DNA of 64,000 bases from Saccharothrix sp. Its GTDB lineage: Bacteria > Actinomycetota > Actinomycetes > Mycobacteriales > Pseudonocardiaceae. Positions 53,327-62,341 of the stretch are shown here, in pieces (within the stretch, counting starts at the first letter, position 1; every line of letters begins with the position of its first letter). Under the pieces are notes generated by a model. That model made no database searches, was not told the origin of the DNA, and was given only the letters and a program-made list of their open reading frames with translations. The stretch is from the NCBI RefSeq assembly GCF_031180885.1, contig NZ_JAPSLK010000012.1, forward strand, positions 1 through 64,000, given 5' to 3'. The position numbers and the translations under genes were made by a program.

Positions 53327-54115
53327 TCACCATCGCAACACGTGGGGCGTGCCGCTTCGTTGGAAATGACCAACGTTCACGCACTCGGTCCACCCCACCC
53401 GAACCCGGCGAGCCAACGGCTGGTGGACGTGCCCGAACACCGACCACCGCGGCCGGACTTTGCGGATCATCTCCAGCAGTGACGTCGACCCCAGCTCCGG
53501 CCGTCGCGCCACCACGTCGTAGGTCAGCTCGGCCACCGCCGGCGGCACGTGCGTGCACAGCACGTCCACCTCGCCCAACCCCGCCAACGCCGCCCCGAAC
53601 TCGTCGTCCGTGCGCAGGTACGGGTACCAGGGCGCGCCCGGCCGCCGCACGTACCCCGGCGACATGATCGCCCCGCCGGCGAACCCGAACCGCAGCCCGC
53701 CGATCTCCACCGACTCCCCGTCGAGCACGTGCACGCCCTCGCGCGCGAACGACGGCCACAGGTCCGGGCTGTCGACGTTGCCCGGCGTGGCGTAGGTCGG
53801 GGCGCTCATCGCCGGGAACAGCTCGGCGTACTGCTCCAGCACCGCCTCGCGGACCACCGACTCGGCGTCGTCGAGGCTGTCCCACAGCGACCGCATGTAC
53901 CGGACGGTCTCCACGCCCATCCGGCCGCGCCGCAACCGCGCGAACACCTCGACCTTCTCCGGCCCGAACACCCGCCCGAGGATGCCCTTGCCGTGGTCGT
54001 AGTAGTCGACGAAGTCGACCAGGTCCCCCAGGACCACCAGGGCGTCCGCGCCGTCGCCTGCCCGGGCGAGGGCCTCGGCGTTGCCGTGGACGTCCGAGAC
54101 GACATGTACCCGCAC
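53327..54115 (-). CDS. Metallophosphoesterase
   Basis: A 262-residue calcineurin-type phosphoesterase. All metal motifs are present in order: SDVHGN (7-12), GDLVDF (about 32-37), a GNVDS variant of GNHD (about 110), THVPP (about 180) and FGHVHQPLA (about 227). The Asp/His pattern suggests a nuclease or nucleotide phosphodiesterase; the substrate is unknown. The GTG at 54115 starts directly at the fold. It follows the second SRPBCC gene by 11 nt on the same strand. Confidence 0.87.
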   Translation of the reverse strand: MRVHVVSDVHGNAEALARAGDGADALVVLGDLVDFVDYYDHGKGILGRVFGPEKVEVFARLRRGRMGVETVRYMRSLWDSLDDAESVVREAVLEQYAELFPAMSAPTYATPGNVDSPDLWPSFAREGVHVLDGESVEIGGLRFGFAGGAIMSPGYVRRPGAPWYPYLRTDDEFGAALAGLGEVDVLCTHVPPAVAELTYDVVARRPELGSTSLLEMIRKVRPRWSVFGHVHQPLARRVRVGWTECVNVGHFQRSGTPHVLRW

Positions 54116-54126
54116 AGCCCCCGAAT

Positions 54127-54525
54127 CTACGGCAGCGCGGGCGGCAGCCCCGGAGCCCGGCCGCCCTCCAAGGTCAACTTGAGGCCCAGCGAGACCTCCT
54201 TCGCGGCCAGCTGGCGGCGGCGCACCTCCTGCCGGACCCGCTTGGGCGTGACGTCGCCGCGGAGGTCGGCCCGGAGGAAGTAGTGCAGGAGCGTCCCGTC
54301 GAGCATCGGCTCCAGCCACACCTCCATCGTTCCGACCAATGCCCCCGCGACCGTCCAGCGCAGTCCCCGGATGCCCCGATCGAGGTAAACGTCCAGAATG
54401 AGGTCGGGCCAGTACCGCGCCCAGTCGGAGGGCTCGGCGAAGGCGCCCACGACCACCTCGGGAGGGACTGCGAGGAACGTCTCGTCCACCACGTCAACGC
54501 TCGGCACGGGTGGGAAGAGTGCCAC
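54127..54525 (-). CDS. Polyketide cyclase/SRPBCC-like protein (Rv2186c-like)
   Basis: A 132-residue protein with the length and position of Rv2186c. The START-like pattern includes VVDETFLAVPPEVVVGAF, SDWARYWPDLILDVYLDRG and LEPMLDGTLLHYFLRADL. The GTG at 54525 begins MALFPPVPSVDV. It is divergent from fadD15 and 11 nt upstream of the metallophosphoesterase, with which it is probably co-transcribed. It may bind an acyl or isoprenoid ligand; this is inferred from the fold. Confidence 0.8.
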   Translation of the reverse strand: MALFPPVPSVDVVDETFLAVPPEVVVGAFAEPSDWARYWPDLILDVYLDRGIRGLRWTVAGALVGTMEVWLEPMLDGTLLHYFLRADLRGDVTPKRVRQEVRRRQLAAKEVSLGLKLTLEGGRAPGLPPALP

Positions 54526-54618
54526 GACACGGTCACGGAACGGTCCGCCGGCCTGTTTATCGCCGGAATCACACGCTAAGTTTCCTCACCGGTAACAAAC
54601 AACCGTCCGGAGGTTGAC

Positions 54619-56427
54619 GTGCGCGAGTTCAGCGTCCCGGCCACAGCGACCGTGGCCGCCGAGGAGAACCTCACCGACATGGTGTGGGCCAACGCGGAGC
54701 GCTTCGGCAACGCCGTCAGTTTCCGCCGCCGCGTCGACGGGACCTGGGTCGACGTGACCGCCCGCGACTTCGCCGCCCAGGTGCTGGCAGTTGCGAAGGG
54801 CCTGATCGCGGCGGGCCTCCAGCCCGGCGAGCGGATCGGCCTGATGTCGAAGACCCGCTACGAGTGGACCCTGCTCGACTTCGCCATCTGGCAGGCAGGC
54901 GGCGTGAGCGTGCCGATCTACGAGACCTCCTCCGCGGAGCAGGTCGAGTGGATCCTGTCCGACTCGGCGGCGAAGGCCGTGATCGTGGAGACCGCGGCGC
55001 ACCGCGCGACCGTCGACTCCGTGGTCGCGGGCCTGCCCGAGGTGCGCAACGTGTGGACCATCGACGGCCCGAACGGCGACTCGGCGGGCGTGATCGACGA
55101 GCTGACCGGCCTGGGTGCCGCCATCACCGACGAGGAGGCCGCCGCCCGGCGCAAGGCGGTCGGCGCGGACGACACGGCGACGATCGTCTACACCTCCGGC
55201 ACCACCGGCCGGCCCAAGGGCTGCGAGCTGACCCACCGCAACCTGCTGTCCGAGGTGCGCGCCGACATCCACGCGTTCCCGCAGCTCATGCAGGCGGGCG
55301 GCTCGCTGCTGGTGTTCCTGCCGCTGGCGCACATCCTGGCCCGCGCGATCGCCCTGTGCGGCACCTACACGCGGGTGACGCTGGGCCACACCGCGGACGT
55401 GAAGAACCTGGTCGACGACCTCCAGTCGTTCCGGCCGACGTTCGTGGTGGCCGTGCCGCGCGTGTTCGAGAAGGTCTACAACGGCGCGAAGCAGAAGGCG
55501 CACGCGGCGGGCAAGGGCAAGATCTTCGACGCCGCCGAGGCGACCGCCGTCGCGTACAGCCACGCGCAGGCGAGCGGGGGCGCGGGGCTGGGCCTGAAGC
55601 TCAAGCACGCGGTGTTCTCCAAGCTCGTCTACTCCAAGCTCCAGGCGGCGCTGGGCGGCCGGTGCATCGCGGCGGTGTCCGGCGGCGCGCCGCTGGGCGA
55701 GCGGCTGGCGCACTTCTTCCGCGGCGTGGGCGTGCCGGTGCTGGAGGGCTACGGCCTGACCGAGACCAGCGCGGCGGCGTGCGTGAACACCGAGGCGGCG
55801 TACCGGGTCGGCACGGTCGGCCGGCCGGTCGCGGGCACGTCGGTGCGCATCGGCGAGGACGGCGAGATCCTGATCAAGGGCGAGATCGTGTTCCGGTCCT
55901 ACTGGAACAACGAGGCCGCGACCGCCGAGGCCCTGGAGGACGGCTGGTTCCACACCGGCGACCTGGGCGAGCTGGACGACGACGGCTTCCTCAAGATCAC
56001 CGGCCGGAAGAAGGAGATCATCGTCACGGCCGGCGGCAAGAACGTCTCCCCGGCCGTGCTGGAGGACCGCCTCCGGGCGCACCCGCTGATCAGCCAGTGC
56101 ATGGTGGTCGGCGACGCGCAGCCGTTCATCGGCGCGCTGATCACCATCGACCCGGAGTTCTTCCCGGCGTGGAAGGAGCAGAACGGCAAGCCGGCGTCGG
56201 CCACGGTCGCGGACCTGGTCGACGACGAGACGCTGCGCCAGACCATCCAGGCCGCGGTGGACGAGGCGAACCAGGCGGTGTCCAAGGCGGAGGCGATCAA
56301 GAAGTTCCGCATCCTGCCGGTGGACTTCACCGAGGCCGGCGGCGAAATGACGCCGAGCCTCAAGTTGCGCCGGGCCGTGGTGGCCAGCACCTACAAGCAG
56401 GACATCGAAGCGATCTACTCGGCGTGA
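54619..56427 (+). CDS. fadD15: Long-chain fatty-acid-CoA ligase FadD15
   Basis: Activates fatty acids to acyl-CoA through an acyl-adenylate. The 602-residue protein has the AMP-binding P-loop YTSGTTGRPKG (about 193-203), VPRVFEKVYN, GGAPLGERLAHFF, YGLTETSAA (about 376) and the hinge GRKKEIIVTAGGKNVSP (about 467-483) with a C-terminal acylation lysine region. GTG at 54619 is preceded by a strong GGAGG. Position and length match Rv2187, in the same order before pimB', although a regulator gene is inserted between them here. Confidence 0.95.
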   Translation: MREFSVPATATVAAEENLTDMVWANAERFGNAVSFRRRVDGTWVDVTARDFAAQVLAVAKGLIAAGLQPGERIGLMSKTRYEWTLLDFAIWQAGGVSVPIYETSSAEQVEWILSDSAAKAVIVETAAHRATVDSVVAGLPEVRNVWTIDGPNGDSAGVIDELTGLGAAITDEEAAARRKAVGADDTATIVYTSGTTGRPKGCELTHRNLLSEVRADIHAFPQLMQAGGSLLVFLPLAHILARAIALCGTYTRVTLGHTADVKNLVDDLQSFRPTFVVAVPRVFEKVYNGAKQKAHAAGKGKIFDAAEATAVAYSHAQASGGAGLGLKLKHAVFSKLVYSKLQAALGGRCIAAVSGGAPLGERLAHFFRGVGVPVLEGYGLTETSAAACVNTEAAYRVGTVGRPVAGTSVRIGEDGEILIKGEIVFRSYWNNEAATAEALEDGWFHTGDLGELDDDGFLKITGRKKEIIVTAGGKNVSPAVLEDRLRAHPLISQCMVVGDAQPFIGALITIDPEFFPAWKEQNGKPASATVADLVDDETLRQTIQAAVDEANQAVSKAEAIKKFRILPVDFTEAGGEMTPSLKLRRAVVASTYKQDIEAIYSA

Positions 56428-56429
56428 AG

Positions 56430-56590
56430 CACCGACCCGCGCCACGGCAAGCCGTGTCGGATGGCGCCGCCTCCGGCGTCGCGGCTCGGCCGCCTGGAGG
56501 TCGGCCCATCGCGGCGTGATTCCACCGATCGGAAGGGCTGATCGGCGGAATCACGCCGCGACAGGCCGGCGCGGCCTCGCGGGTGGCGCG
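56430..56590. repeat. Dispersed stem-loop element, copy 3
   Basis: Core palindrome 56500-56570 (31-nt arms, 27 paired) around GATCGGAAGGGCTGATC. The left flank GGCTCGGCCGCCTGGAGGTCGGC and the right flank GCGCGGCCTCGC match copies 2 and 4. It begins a few bases after the fadD15 stop and could be part of its 3' end. Confidence 0.83.
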
Positions 56591-56654
56591 GGATCTCGCG
56601 CAGCAGTGGTTCGAAGTTGCGCCAATTGAGACCCTGGCGGTGTGATCGGCGCTA

Positions 56655-56708
56655 CAGTTGGCCGGGAACAGACGAGTGGCCCGCACCGGAACCCGGTGCG
56701 GGCCACTC
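56655..56708 (+). promoter_or_regulatory. TACAGT element followed by a 16-bp hairpin
   Basis: TACAGT (56653-56658) resembles a -10 box. Shortly after, GAGTGGCCCGCACCGG (56674-56689) and its perfect complement (56693-56708) form a 16-bp stem with a 3-nt loop. This could be the terminator of fadD15, or a promoter with a structured leader or short RNA upstream of the SARP gene. No T-run follows. Confidence 0.45.
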
Positions 56709-56872
56709 GACCCCCAGTGTTCGTTATCCGCTGGCGCGGATTCGAGAAGTTCTGTTGTCCCGGTCCCCCAACCGGGACGTGCTCAAGACTGCCTGAGCGC
56801 GCTGTCGTATCGCTGACGCGGCGATGACACGGGCCGTCAGCGGCCACGCGCGGAGGGCGGGGAACGGACGGG

Positions 56873-59758
56873 ATGGCTGTCGGGTCGGGTCCGTGGTTCG
56901 GGCTGCTCGGCCCCCTCGACGTGCGCATCGGCGACCGGCCCGTGCCCGTCCGCGCGGGCAAGCACCGGGCGCTGCTGGCGGCGTTGTCCCTGCGTGCGGG
57001 CCGGGTGGTGGCCGTGGCGGAGCTGGTCGGGTTCCTGTGGGGCGACGACCCGCCGGCCCGGACCCGGGGCACCTTGCAGACCTACGTCATGCGGTTGCGC
57101 CAGCTGCTCGGGGACGCTTCGCTGATCCGCACCACCGCCGACGGCTACCGCTTGGTGGTGTCGCCGGAACAGGTCGACGTCCACCGGTTCACCACCGCGG
57201 CGGGTCTCGCGCGCCGGGCGGCGCTGGCCGGTGAGGCCGTCCGCGCCGCCGACCTCTACGCCGACGCGCTGGCCCTGTGGCGCGGGCCGGCGCTGGTCGA
57301 CGTGCCGTCCGAGGCGCTGCGCCGCGCCGAAGCGCCCCGGCTCGCCGAACGGCTGCTGACCGTCCACGAGGAGCGCAACGACGTCGAACTCGCGCTGGGC
57401 CACCACGAGCGCCTGGTGCCCGACCTGCGCGCGCTGACCGCCGACCACCCGCAGCGGGACCGGTTCCGGGCGCAGTTGATGACCGCGCTCTACCGGTGCA
57501 GCCGGCAGGCCGAGGCGCTGGAGGTGTTCCGGCAGGCGGCCAACCCCGGCCCCGAGGTGCGCGCGCTGCACCGGGCGATCCTGCTCGGCGACCCGGCGCT
57601 GGCCGCCCCGGGCGGGCCGCCCGACCCGGACGTGCCCGACCAGTTGCCGCCGGACGCGCCGGACTTCGCGGGCCGGGCCGACGCCGTCGCGCGGGTCACC
57701 GATCTGATCGCCCCGACCGGGACCGCGGTGCCCGTGGTGGCGGTCACCGGGCCGGCGGGGGTGGGCAAGACCGCGCTGGCGGTGCACGTGGCGCACCGGC
57801 TGCGGGACCGGTTCCCGGACGGCCGGCTGTACGCGGACCTGCGCGGCTCGGACCGCGGCCCGGCGACGGCGGACGTGCTGACCCGGTTCCTGCGCGCCCT
57901 GGGCGTGCCGCCCGAGCAGATCCCGGTGGACTCCGACGAGCAGGGCACCCTGTTCCGCACGCTGCTCGCGGGCCGCCGGATGCTCGTGGTGCTCGACGAC
58001 GCCACCGCCCCCGACCAGGTCCGCCCGCTGCTGCCCGGGACCGCCGACTGCCCGGTCCTGGTGACCAGCCGGCACGACCTGCGCGGCCTGATCGCCGTGG
58101 ACGGCGCCCGCCGGGTCGCCCTGGACGTCCTGAGCACCGAGGACTCCCTCGAACTGCTCGGCGCCACCGGGCCCGCCGCGCGGGAACTGGCCCGGCGCTG
58201 CGGCGGGCTGCCGCTGACCCTGCGCGTCGCGGCGGCGGCCACGACGAACGGATCCGTCGACCGGTTCCTGGCCCGCCTGGGCGACCGCGACCCGGTGGCG
58301 GCGGCCCTCGACGGCCTGCCCGAGGCCGCCCGCCGGCTGTTCGGCCTGCTCGGTGTCGTGCCGGGCCCGGACATCACCGCCGAGGCCGCCGCGCACGCCG
58401 CCGACCTGCCGGTGGACGCCGCCGCGACCCTGCTCAACCAGTTGGCCGCCGCCCGCCTGGTCCAGGCCCACGGTGGCCGCTACCGCCGGCACGAGGCCCT
58501 GACCGGCCCGCCCGCGTCGCCCGAGGAGGTGTCCGCGGCCCGCGTGCGGCTGCTGCGCTTCTACGTGCGGGCCGTGGACCACTGCGCCGAACTGCTCTAC
58601 CCGGACCTGATGCGCCTCCCGCCGTCCGACGGGACCGCCGTCCGCCTGCCCCGCGTCGAGACCGCCGCCCAGGCCCGGGCGTGGCTGGACGCGGAACGCC
58701 CCAACCTGACCGCCGCGATCCGCTCCGCCGCCGAGCACGGCCCCGCCGACGTCTCCTGGCGGCTGGCCGACGGCCTGCGCGGCTACCTGTGGATCGGCAA
58801 GCACGTCACCGAGTGGCGCACCGCCGCCCGCTACGGCCTCGACGCCGCCTCCGCCCACCACGACCGGGCGGGCCTCGCCGCGATGCACCAGAACCTGGGC
58901 GCGCTCCACTGGCGCCTGGGCGACTTCCGCACCTCCACCGCCCACTACACCCGGGCCGTCGAACTGCACCGCGCGGCCGGCGACCACGTCTGGGAGGCCG
59001 GCGTGCTCGGCAACCTGGGCCTGGTCAAGCTGGACGCAGGCGACCTCGCGGGCGCCCGCGACGACCTGGAGACCTGCCTGGCGCTGACCCGCGAGGCGGG
59101 CTGCGCCAAGAGCGAGGCGGCGGTCCTCACCGGCCTGGGTGTGCTGGCGATCGACACCGGCGAGCTGGCCGAGGCCGAGGACCTGCTCACCGAGGCCCTG
59201 TCGATCAGCACCGGACGCGGCAACCCGGTCGGGCGGATCTCGGCGCTGACCCTCCTGGGCCTGACCGCGCGGCTCCGGGGCGACCCGACCCGCGCGTTGA
59301 CCCACCTGGACGAGGCCCTGCGGCTGAGCACCGAGGCGGGCTTCCGCGAGTCGACCGCCCGGGCCCTGGAGAACGCCGCCGCGGTCCACCTCGACCTGGG
59401 CGACCCGGGCACGGCGCTGGCGCTGGCCAACCGGGCTTTGACCGAACTGGCCGAGGACGGCGACCAGCGCACGACCACGAACGTCCTGGTCGTCCTGGCC
59501 GCCACCAGCCGGGCCACCCGGGACCTGCGCACCGCGGACGAGCAGTACCAGCAGGCCTTGACCAAGGCCCGGCACATCGGCTACCGGTTCGGCGAGGCCA
59601 ACGCTTTGGTGGGCCTGGCCGCCGTCCGACGCGAGCGCGGCGAACTGGTCGAGGCGAAGGCCCTGGCCACCCGGGCGGTGGACCTCACCGCCACCCACGG
59701 GTTGAAGCTCATCGAGACGGCGGCCCGGGCGGAGCTGGCGAACCTCACAGATCGATGA
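56873..59758 (+). CDS. SARP/AfsR-type regulator with NB-ARC and TPR domains
   Basis: A 961-residue transcription activator. Residues 8-95 are the OmpR-like DNA-binding domain (LLGPLDVRIGDRPVPV, RTRGTLQTYVMRLRQLLG); 100-240 the bacterial transcription activation domain; 260-500 an NB-ARC-like ATPase with P-loop TGPAGVGKTALAV (about 290) and VVLDDA (Walker B). From about 640 TPR-like repeats such as LGNLGLVKLDAGDLAGARDDLE continue to the end. Such proteins switch on antibiotic or developmental genes in streptomycetes; no biosynthetic cluster is adjacent, so its targets lie elsewhere. Its 3' end overlaps pimB' by 14 nt. Confidence 0.92.
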   Translation: MAVGSGPWFGLLGPLDVRIGDRPVPVRAGKHRALLAALSLRAGRVVAVAELVGFLWGDDPPARTRGTLQTYVMRLRQLLGDASLIRTTADGYRLVVSPEQVDVHRFTTAAGLARRAALAGEAVRAADLYADALALWRGPALVDVPSEALRRAEAPRLAERLLTVHEERNDVELALGHHERLVPDLRALTADHPQRDRFRAQLMTALYRCSRQAEALEVFRQAANPGPEVRALHRAILLGDPALAAPGGPPDPDVPDQLPPDAPDFAGRADAVARVTDLIAPTGTAVPVVAVTGPAGVGKTALAVHVAHRLRDRFPDGRLYADLRGSDRGPATADVLTRFLRALGVPPEQIPVDSDEQGTLFRTLLAGRRMLVVLDDATAPDQVRPLLPGTADCPVLVTSRHDLRGLIAVDGARRVALDVLSTEDSLELLGATGPAARELARRCGGLPLTLRVAAAATTNGSVDRFLARLGDRDPVAAALDGLPEAARRLFGLLGVVPGPDITAEAAAHAADLPVDAAATLLNQLAAARLVQAHGGRYRRHEALTGPPASPEEVSAARVRLLRFYVRAVDHCAELLYPDLMRLPPSDGTAVRLPRVETAAQARAWLDAERPNLTAAIRSAAEHGPADVSWRLADGLRGYLWIGKHVTEWRTAARYGLDAASAHHDRAGLAAMHQNLGALHWRLGDFRTSTAHYTRAVELHRAAGDHVWEAGVLGNLGLVKLDAGDLAGARDDLETCLALTREAGCAKSEAAVLTGLGVLAIDTGELAEAEDLLTEALSISTGRGNPVGRISALTLLGLTARLRGDPTRALTHLDEALRLSTEAGFRESTARALENAAAVHLDLGDPGTALALANRALTELAEDGDQRTTTNVLVVLAATSRATRDLRTADEQYQQALTKARHIGYRFGEANALVGLAAVRRERGELVEAKALATRAVDLTATHGLKLIETAARAELANLTDR

Positions 59759-60875
59759 GAGCCGCCAAGCGGTCGGCCAGGTCGTCCCAGCGCCACTCCC
59801 TGGTGACCCAGTCACGGCCGGCCTCGCCCATCTTCGCGGCCAGGTCCCGGTCCGCCAGCAGGCGACCCACCTCGGCCGCCACCGACGACACCGCGCGCCC
59901 GTCCACCACCGTGCCGGTGATGCCGTCCCGCACGGTCTCCGGCGCGCCACCCGACTGCCCGGCGACCACGGGCAACCCGGTCGCCGAAGCCTCCAGGTAC
60001 ACGATCCCCAGACCCTCGACGTCCAAGCCACGACCCCGTGTCCGGCACGGCATGGCGAACACGTCACCGGCGTTGTAGTGGGCGGGCAACTCCGACCACG
60101 GCACGGAACCCGTGAACACCACGTGCTCCGCGACGCCCACAGACTCGGCCAGGCGCTGCAACGACTTCCGGTACGGCCCGCCGCCCACCAGCAGCAGCGC
60201 GGCGTCCGGGGCCAGCCGCCGGATCTCCGGCAACGCCCGCACCAGCACGTCCTGGCCCTTGCGCGGCACCAGACGGGACACGCACACGACCACCGGCCGG
60301 TCACCCAAGCCGTACCGGGCGCGGATCTCCACGCGGGCCACGGGGTCCGGGGCGAAGATCGAAGTGTCCACACCGGACGGAAGGTGTTCCAGCGCCGCCA
60401 TCGGACCGAAGGCGGCGGCGAAGCGGGAACGGGTGTAGCGGCTCACGAACGTGACGACGTCCACAGAGGACCCGATGGCGCGCAACGACTGCCGTGCCGC
60501 GGGCAGCATCGACCACCCCACCTCGTGGCCGTGGGTGGACGCGACGACCCGCGCGGCGCCCGCGTTGCGCAGCCACGGCGTCATGAGCGCCAACGGTGCC
60601 GCCGCGCCGAACCACACCGCCTCGCAGCGCTCGGCGCGCATGATGTCCGACGCCCGGCGCAGCACGTCCGGTGTCGGCAGCATCAACGTGCCCGGGTGGC
60701 GCACCACGGGGAACGGCTGGGCCGCGTCGAACTCCGGGTGGGACCCGGAGGGCGACTCCCACGACGGCGCGTAGACCACCAGGTTCGGCAGGCGGGTGGC
60801 CAGGGCGTGCAGGTAGGCCTGGATGCCACCGGGCCGGGGCGGGAAGTCATTGGTCACCAGCAGGGTCCGACGCAC
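59745..60875 (-). CDS. pimB: Phosphatidylinositol alpha-mannosyltransferase PimB' (Rv2188c-like)
   Basis: GT4 glycosyltransferase expected to add the second mannose in PIM synthesis at the inner membrane. The 376-residue protein has the donor-domain opening TLLVTNDFPPRPGGIQ, HGHEVGWSM, and the GT-B motifs FVSRYTRSRF, VCVSRLVPRKGQD and EGLGIVYLEASATGLPVVAG with the conserved EX7E pair. It matches the Rv2188c position after fadD15. A GTG at 60884, one base after the upstream stop, is an alternative start; 60875 has GGGG at a better distance. Confidence 0.92.
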   Translation of the reverse strand: MRRTLLVTNDFPPRPGGIQAYLHALATRLPNLVVYAPSWESPSGSHPEFDAAQPFPVVRHPGTLMLPTPDVLRRASDIMRAERCEAVWFGAAAPLALMTPWLRNAGAARVVASTHGHEVGWSMLPAARQSLRAIGSSVDVVTFVSRYTRSRFAAAFGPMAALEHLPSGVDTSIFAPDPVARVEIRARYGLGDRPVVVCVSRLVPRKGQDVLVRALPEIRRLAPDAALLLVGGGPYRKSLQRLAESVGVAEHVVFTGSVPWSELPAHYNAGDVFAMPCRTRGRGLDVEGLGIVYLEASATGLPVVAGQSGGAPETVRDGITGTVVDGRAVSSVAAEVGRLLADRDLAAKMGEAGRDWVTREWRWDDLADRLAALIDL

Positions 60876-60885
60876 GCGCCCCACG

Positions 60886-62154
60886 TTACGGGAACGCCGC
60901 CCGGAGGAATTGCTGCCAGCCCCGCACCAGCCCCGCCACGTCCTCGCCGGTGGCTTCCAGCACGAGCGCGTCCATCCGCTCCGGCGACACCCGGCCCGCG
61001 CCCGCGATGCGGCGGTGCAACTGGACGAGGCCCGGTTCACCGAGCCGTTGCGCCAGGTACAGGTTGAGCGACCAGGACTGCTGGTAGGCCAGTTCCATGG
61101 ACGGGCCGCGGAAGTCGGCGTCGGCGGGCAGCCGGGTGGGCAGTTCGCGTTGCAGCTGGGCGGCCAGGGCGGGCGCCGCCTTGCGCGGGGGCACGTCACT
61201 GCCCCGGTAGCCCACGTAGTCCGCGAAGCCCTCCAGCAGCCACATGGGCGCGCCGTCCACGGTCTCGCCGCGCGCGGCCACATGCGTGATCTCGTGCCGC
61301 AGCAGGACGCGCAACGACAGCGGTGACAACACGCTCGCGCCCGTCGGGTTCAGCACCACTCGCTGGCCCTGCGCGGTGTGCGTCTCGGCGTCGACCCGGT
61401 CGGCCACCGCGACCCCGGCGATCGACCCGTCGGCGAGCCCCGGCCCGACCAGGGCGCGCATCTCCTCGACGTTCCCCGGGATCAGCACCGCCACCTGCCG
61501 CGACCAGGCTGGGCCCCACACCTGCGTCACGGTGTCCACGGCGGTGTCCAGTTCGGCCAGCACCCGCGCGGCCAGCGGCTCGCCACCGGGGTGGCTCAGC
61601 ACGAACCCGCCGGTCCCGGTCAGCACGTGGCACGGCCCGAAGTCCCACGGACCGCGCCAGGTGCGCTTGCCCAGCGGCTCCAGCGCGGTGTCGGAGTTGA
61701 GGAACCACCGGTCGCCGCGCCGGGTGAACAGGTAGGCCATCGGCTGCGTGCTGGGCACGACGTCCACCCCGCGCAGCCGGTAGGCCAGCCGCACGTCCGG
61801 CGCCCACACCTGGTCGGCGGCGGGCGGCGTGATGCCGGCGAGGTTCGTCTCGCCCTCCAGCCGGTACTCCCACTCCCCCACCGGCACGGCGGCCAGGTTG
61901 CGGAACAGCTCCCGCTGCCGGCGGACGAAGTCGGGATCGGCCTGCGGATCCAAGTCGGCGGTGAACGCCGCCTCGTCCCGCTCCAACACCGCCCGCGCCC
62001 GACGCTCAAGCAGATCGTGGACGGCCTGCTCACGCGGGTCCGACACGGCGACCGGCGGCGGCGCGGGCGTCTCCACCGGGGTCACGGCCAGCCCGAGCCC
62101 CGTCAGGAAGGTCATCGTCACCGCGATGGCCAACAACACCCGAACGCGCCTCAC
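60886..62154 (-). CDS. Membrane-anchored zinc peptidase (peptidase MA-like)
   Basis: A 422-residue protein with an N-terminal membrane segment (about 5-25) and an outside gluzincin-type domain. The zinc motif is RHEITHVAARGE with a Glu ligand in WLLEGFADYVGY about 20 residues later, as in M1-like peptidases. The N-terminal part (about 45-210) resembles a nuclear-transport-factor-like domain before the catalytic domain. GTG at 62154 follows AGGAGG and starts a clean MRRVRVLLAIAV anchor; ATG at 62190 is the longer option. It is directly before pimB' with a 10-nt gap or less. Confidence 0.78.
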   Translation of the reverse strand: MRRVRVLLAIAVTMTFLTGLGLAVTPVETPAPPPVAVSDPREQAVHDLLERRARAVLERDEAAFTADLDPQADPDFVRRQRELFRNLAAVPVGEWEYRLEGETNLAGITPPAADQVWAPDVRLAYRLRGVDVVPSTQPMAYLFTRRGDRWFLNSDTALEPLGKRTWRGPWDFGPCHVLTGTGGFVLSHPGGEPLAARVLAELDTAVDTVTQVWGPAWSRQVAVLIPGNVEEMRALVGPGLADGSIAGVAVADRVDAETHTAQGQRVVLNPTGASVLSPLSLRVLLRHEITHVAARGETVDGAPMWLLEGFADYVGYRGSDVPPRKAAPALAAQLQRELPTRLPADADFRGPSMELAYQQSWSLNLYLAQRLGEPGLVQLHRRIAGAGRVSPERMDALVLEATGEDVAGLVRGWQQFLRAAFP

Positions 62155-62224
62155 GTGCCTCCTGAAGTCGAACAGGGCCACCCTCGTCATGAGGATGGCC
62201 CTGCCCGACAGTATCCATTGCGCC

Positions 62225-62340
62225 GCCTTCGGCGTCGCGGCGAGGCCGCCTGGAGGTCTGCTCGTCGCGCCGTGTTCCGCTCCGATCGAAAAGCGTGATC
62301 GGAGCGAAGGCGCCGCGACAAGCCGACGCGGCCTCGCGTC
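62225..62340. repeat. Dispersed stem-loop element, copy 4
   Basis: Core palindrome 62256-62327 around GATCGAAAAGCGTGATC. Outer arms GTCGCGGCGAGGCCGCC (about 62234-62250) and GCGGCCTCGCG (about 62329-62339) extend the structure. The inner arms differ from other copies but remain largely complementary. It ends just before the NlpC/P60 stop codon, on the 3' side of that gene. Confidence 0.83.
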
Positions 62341-62341
62341 G

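Noticed and set aside
56640-56770. tRNA or small structured RNA gene
   Set aside because: The perfect 16-bp hairpin lacks cloverleaf arms, and no anticodon stem or T-loop consensus is visible; kept only as a regulatory candidate.
56873-59758. SARP regulator as sign of a secondary-metabolite cluster
   Set aside because: No PKS, NRPS, terpene cyclase cluster or other biosynthetic genes flank it; neighbours are conserved envelope genes.
56837-60373. Minus-strand frame of more than 1100 codons opposite the SARP gene
   Set aside because: Antisense to a clear SARP/NB-ARC/TPR protein; composition is Gly/Gln/Arg/Val-rich and typical of a shadow frame.
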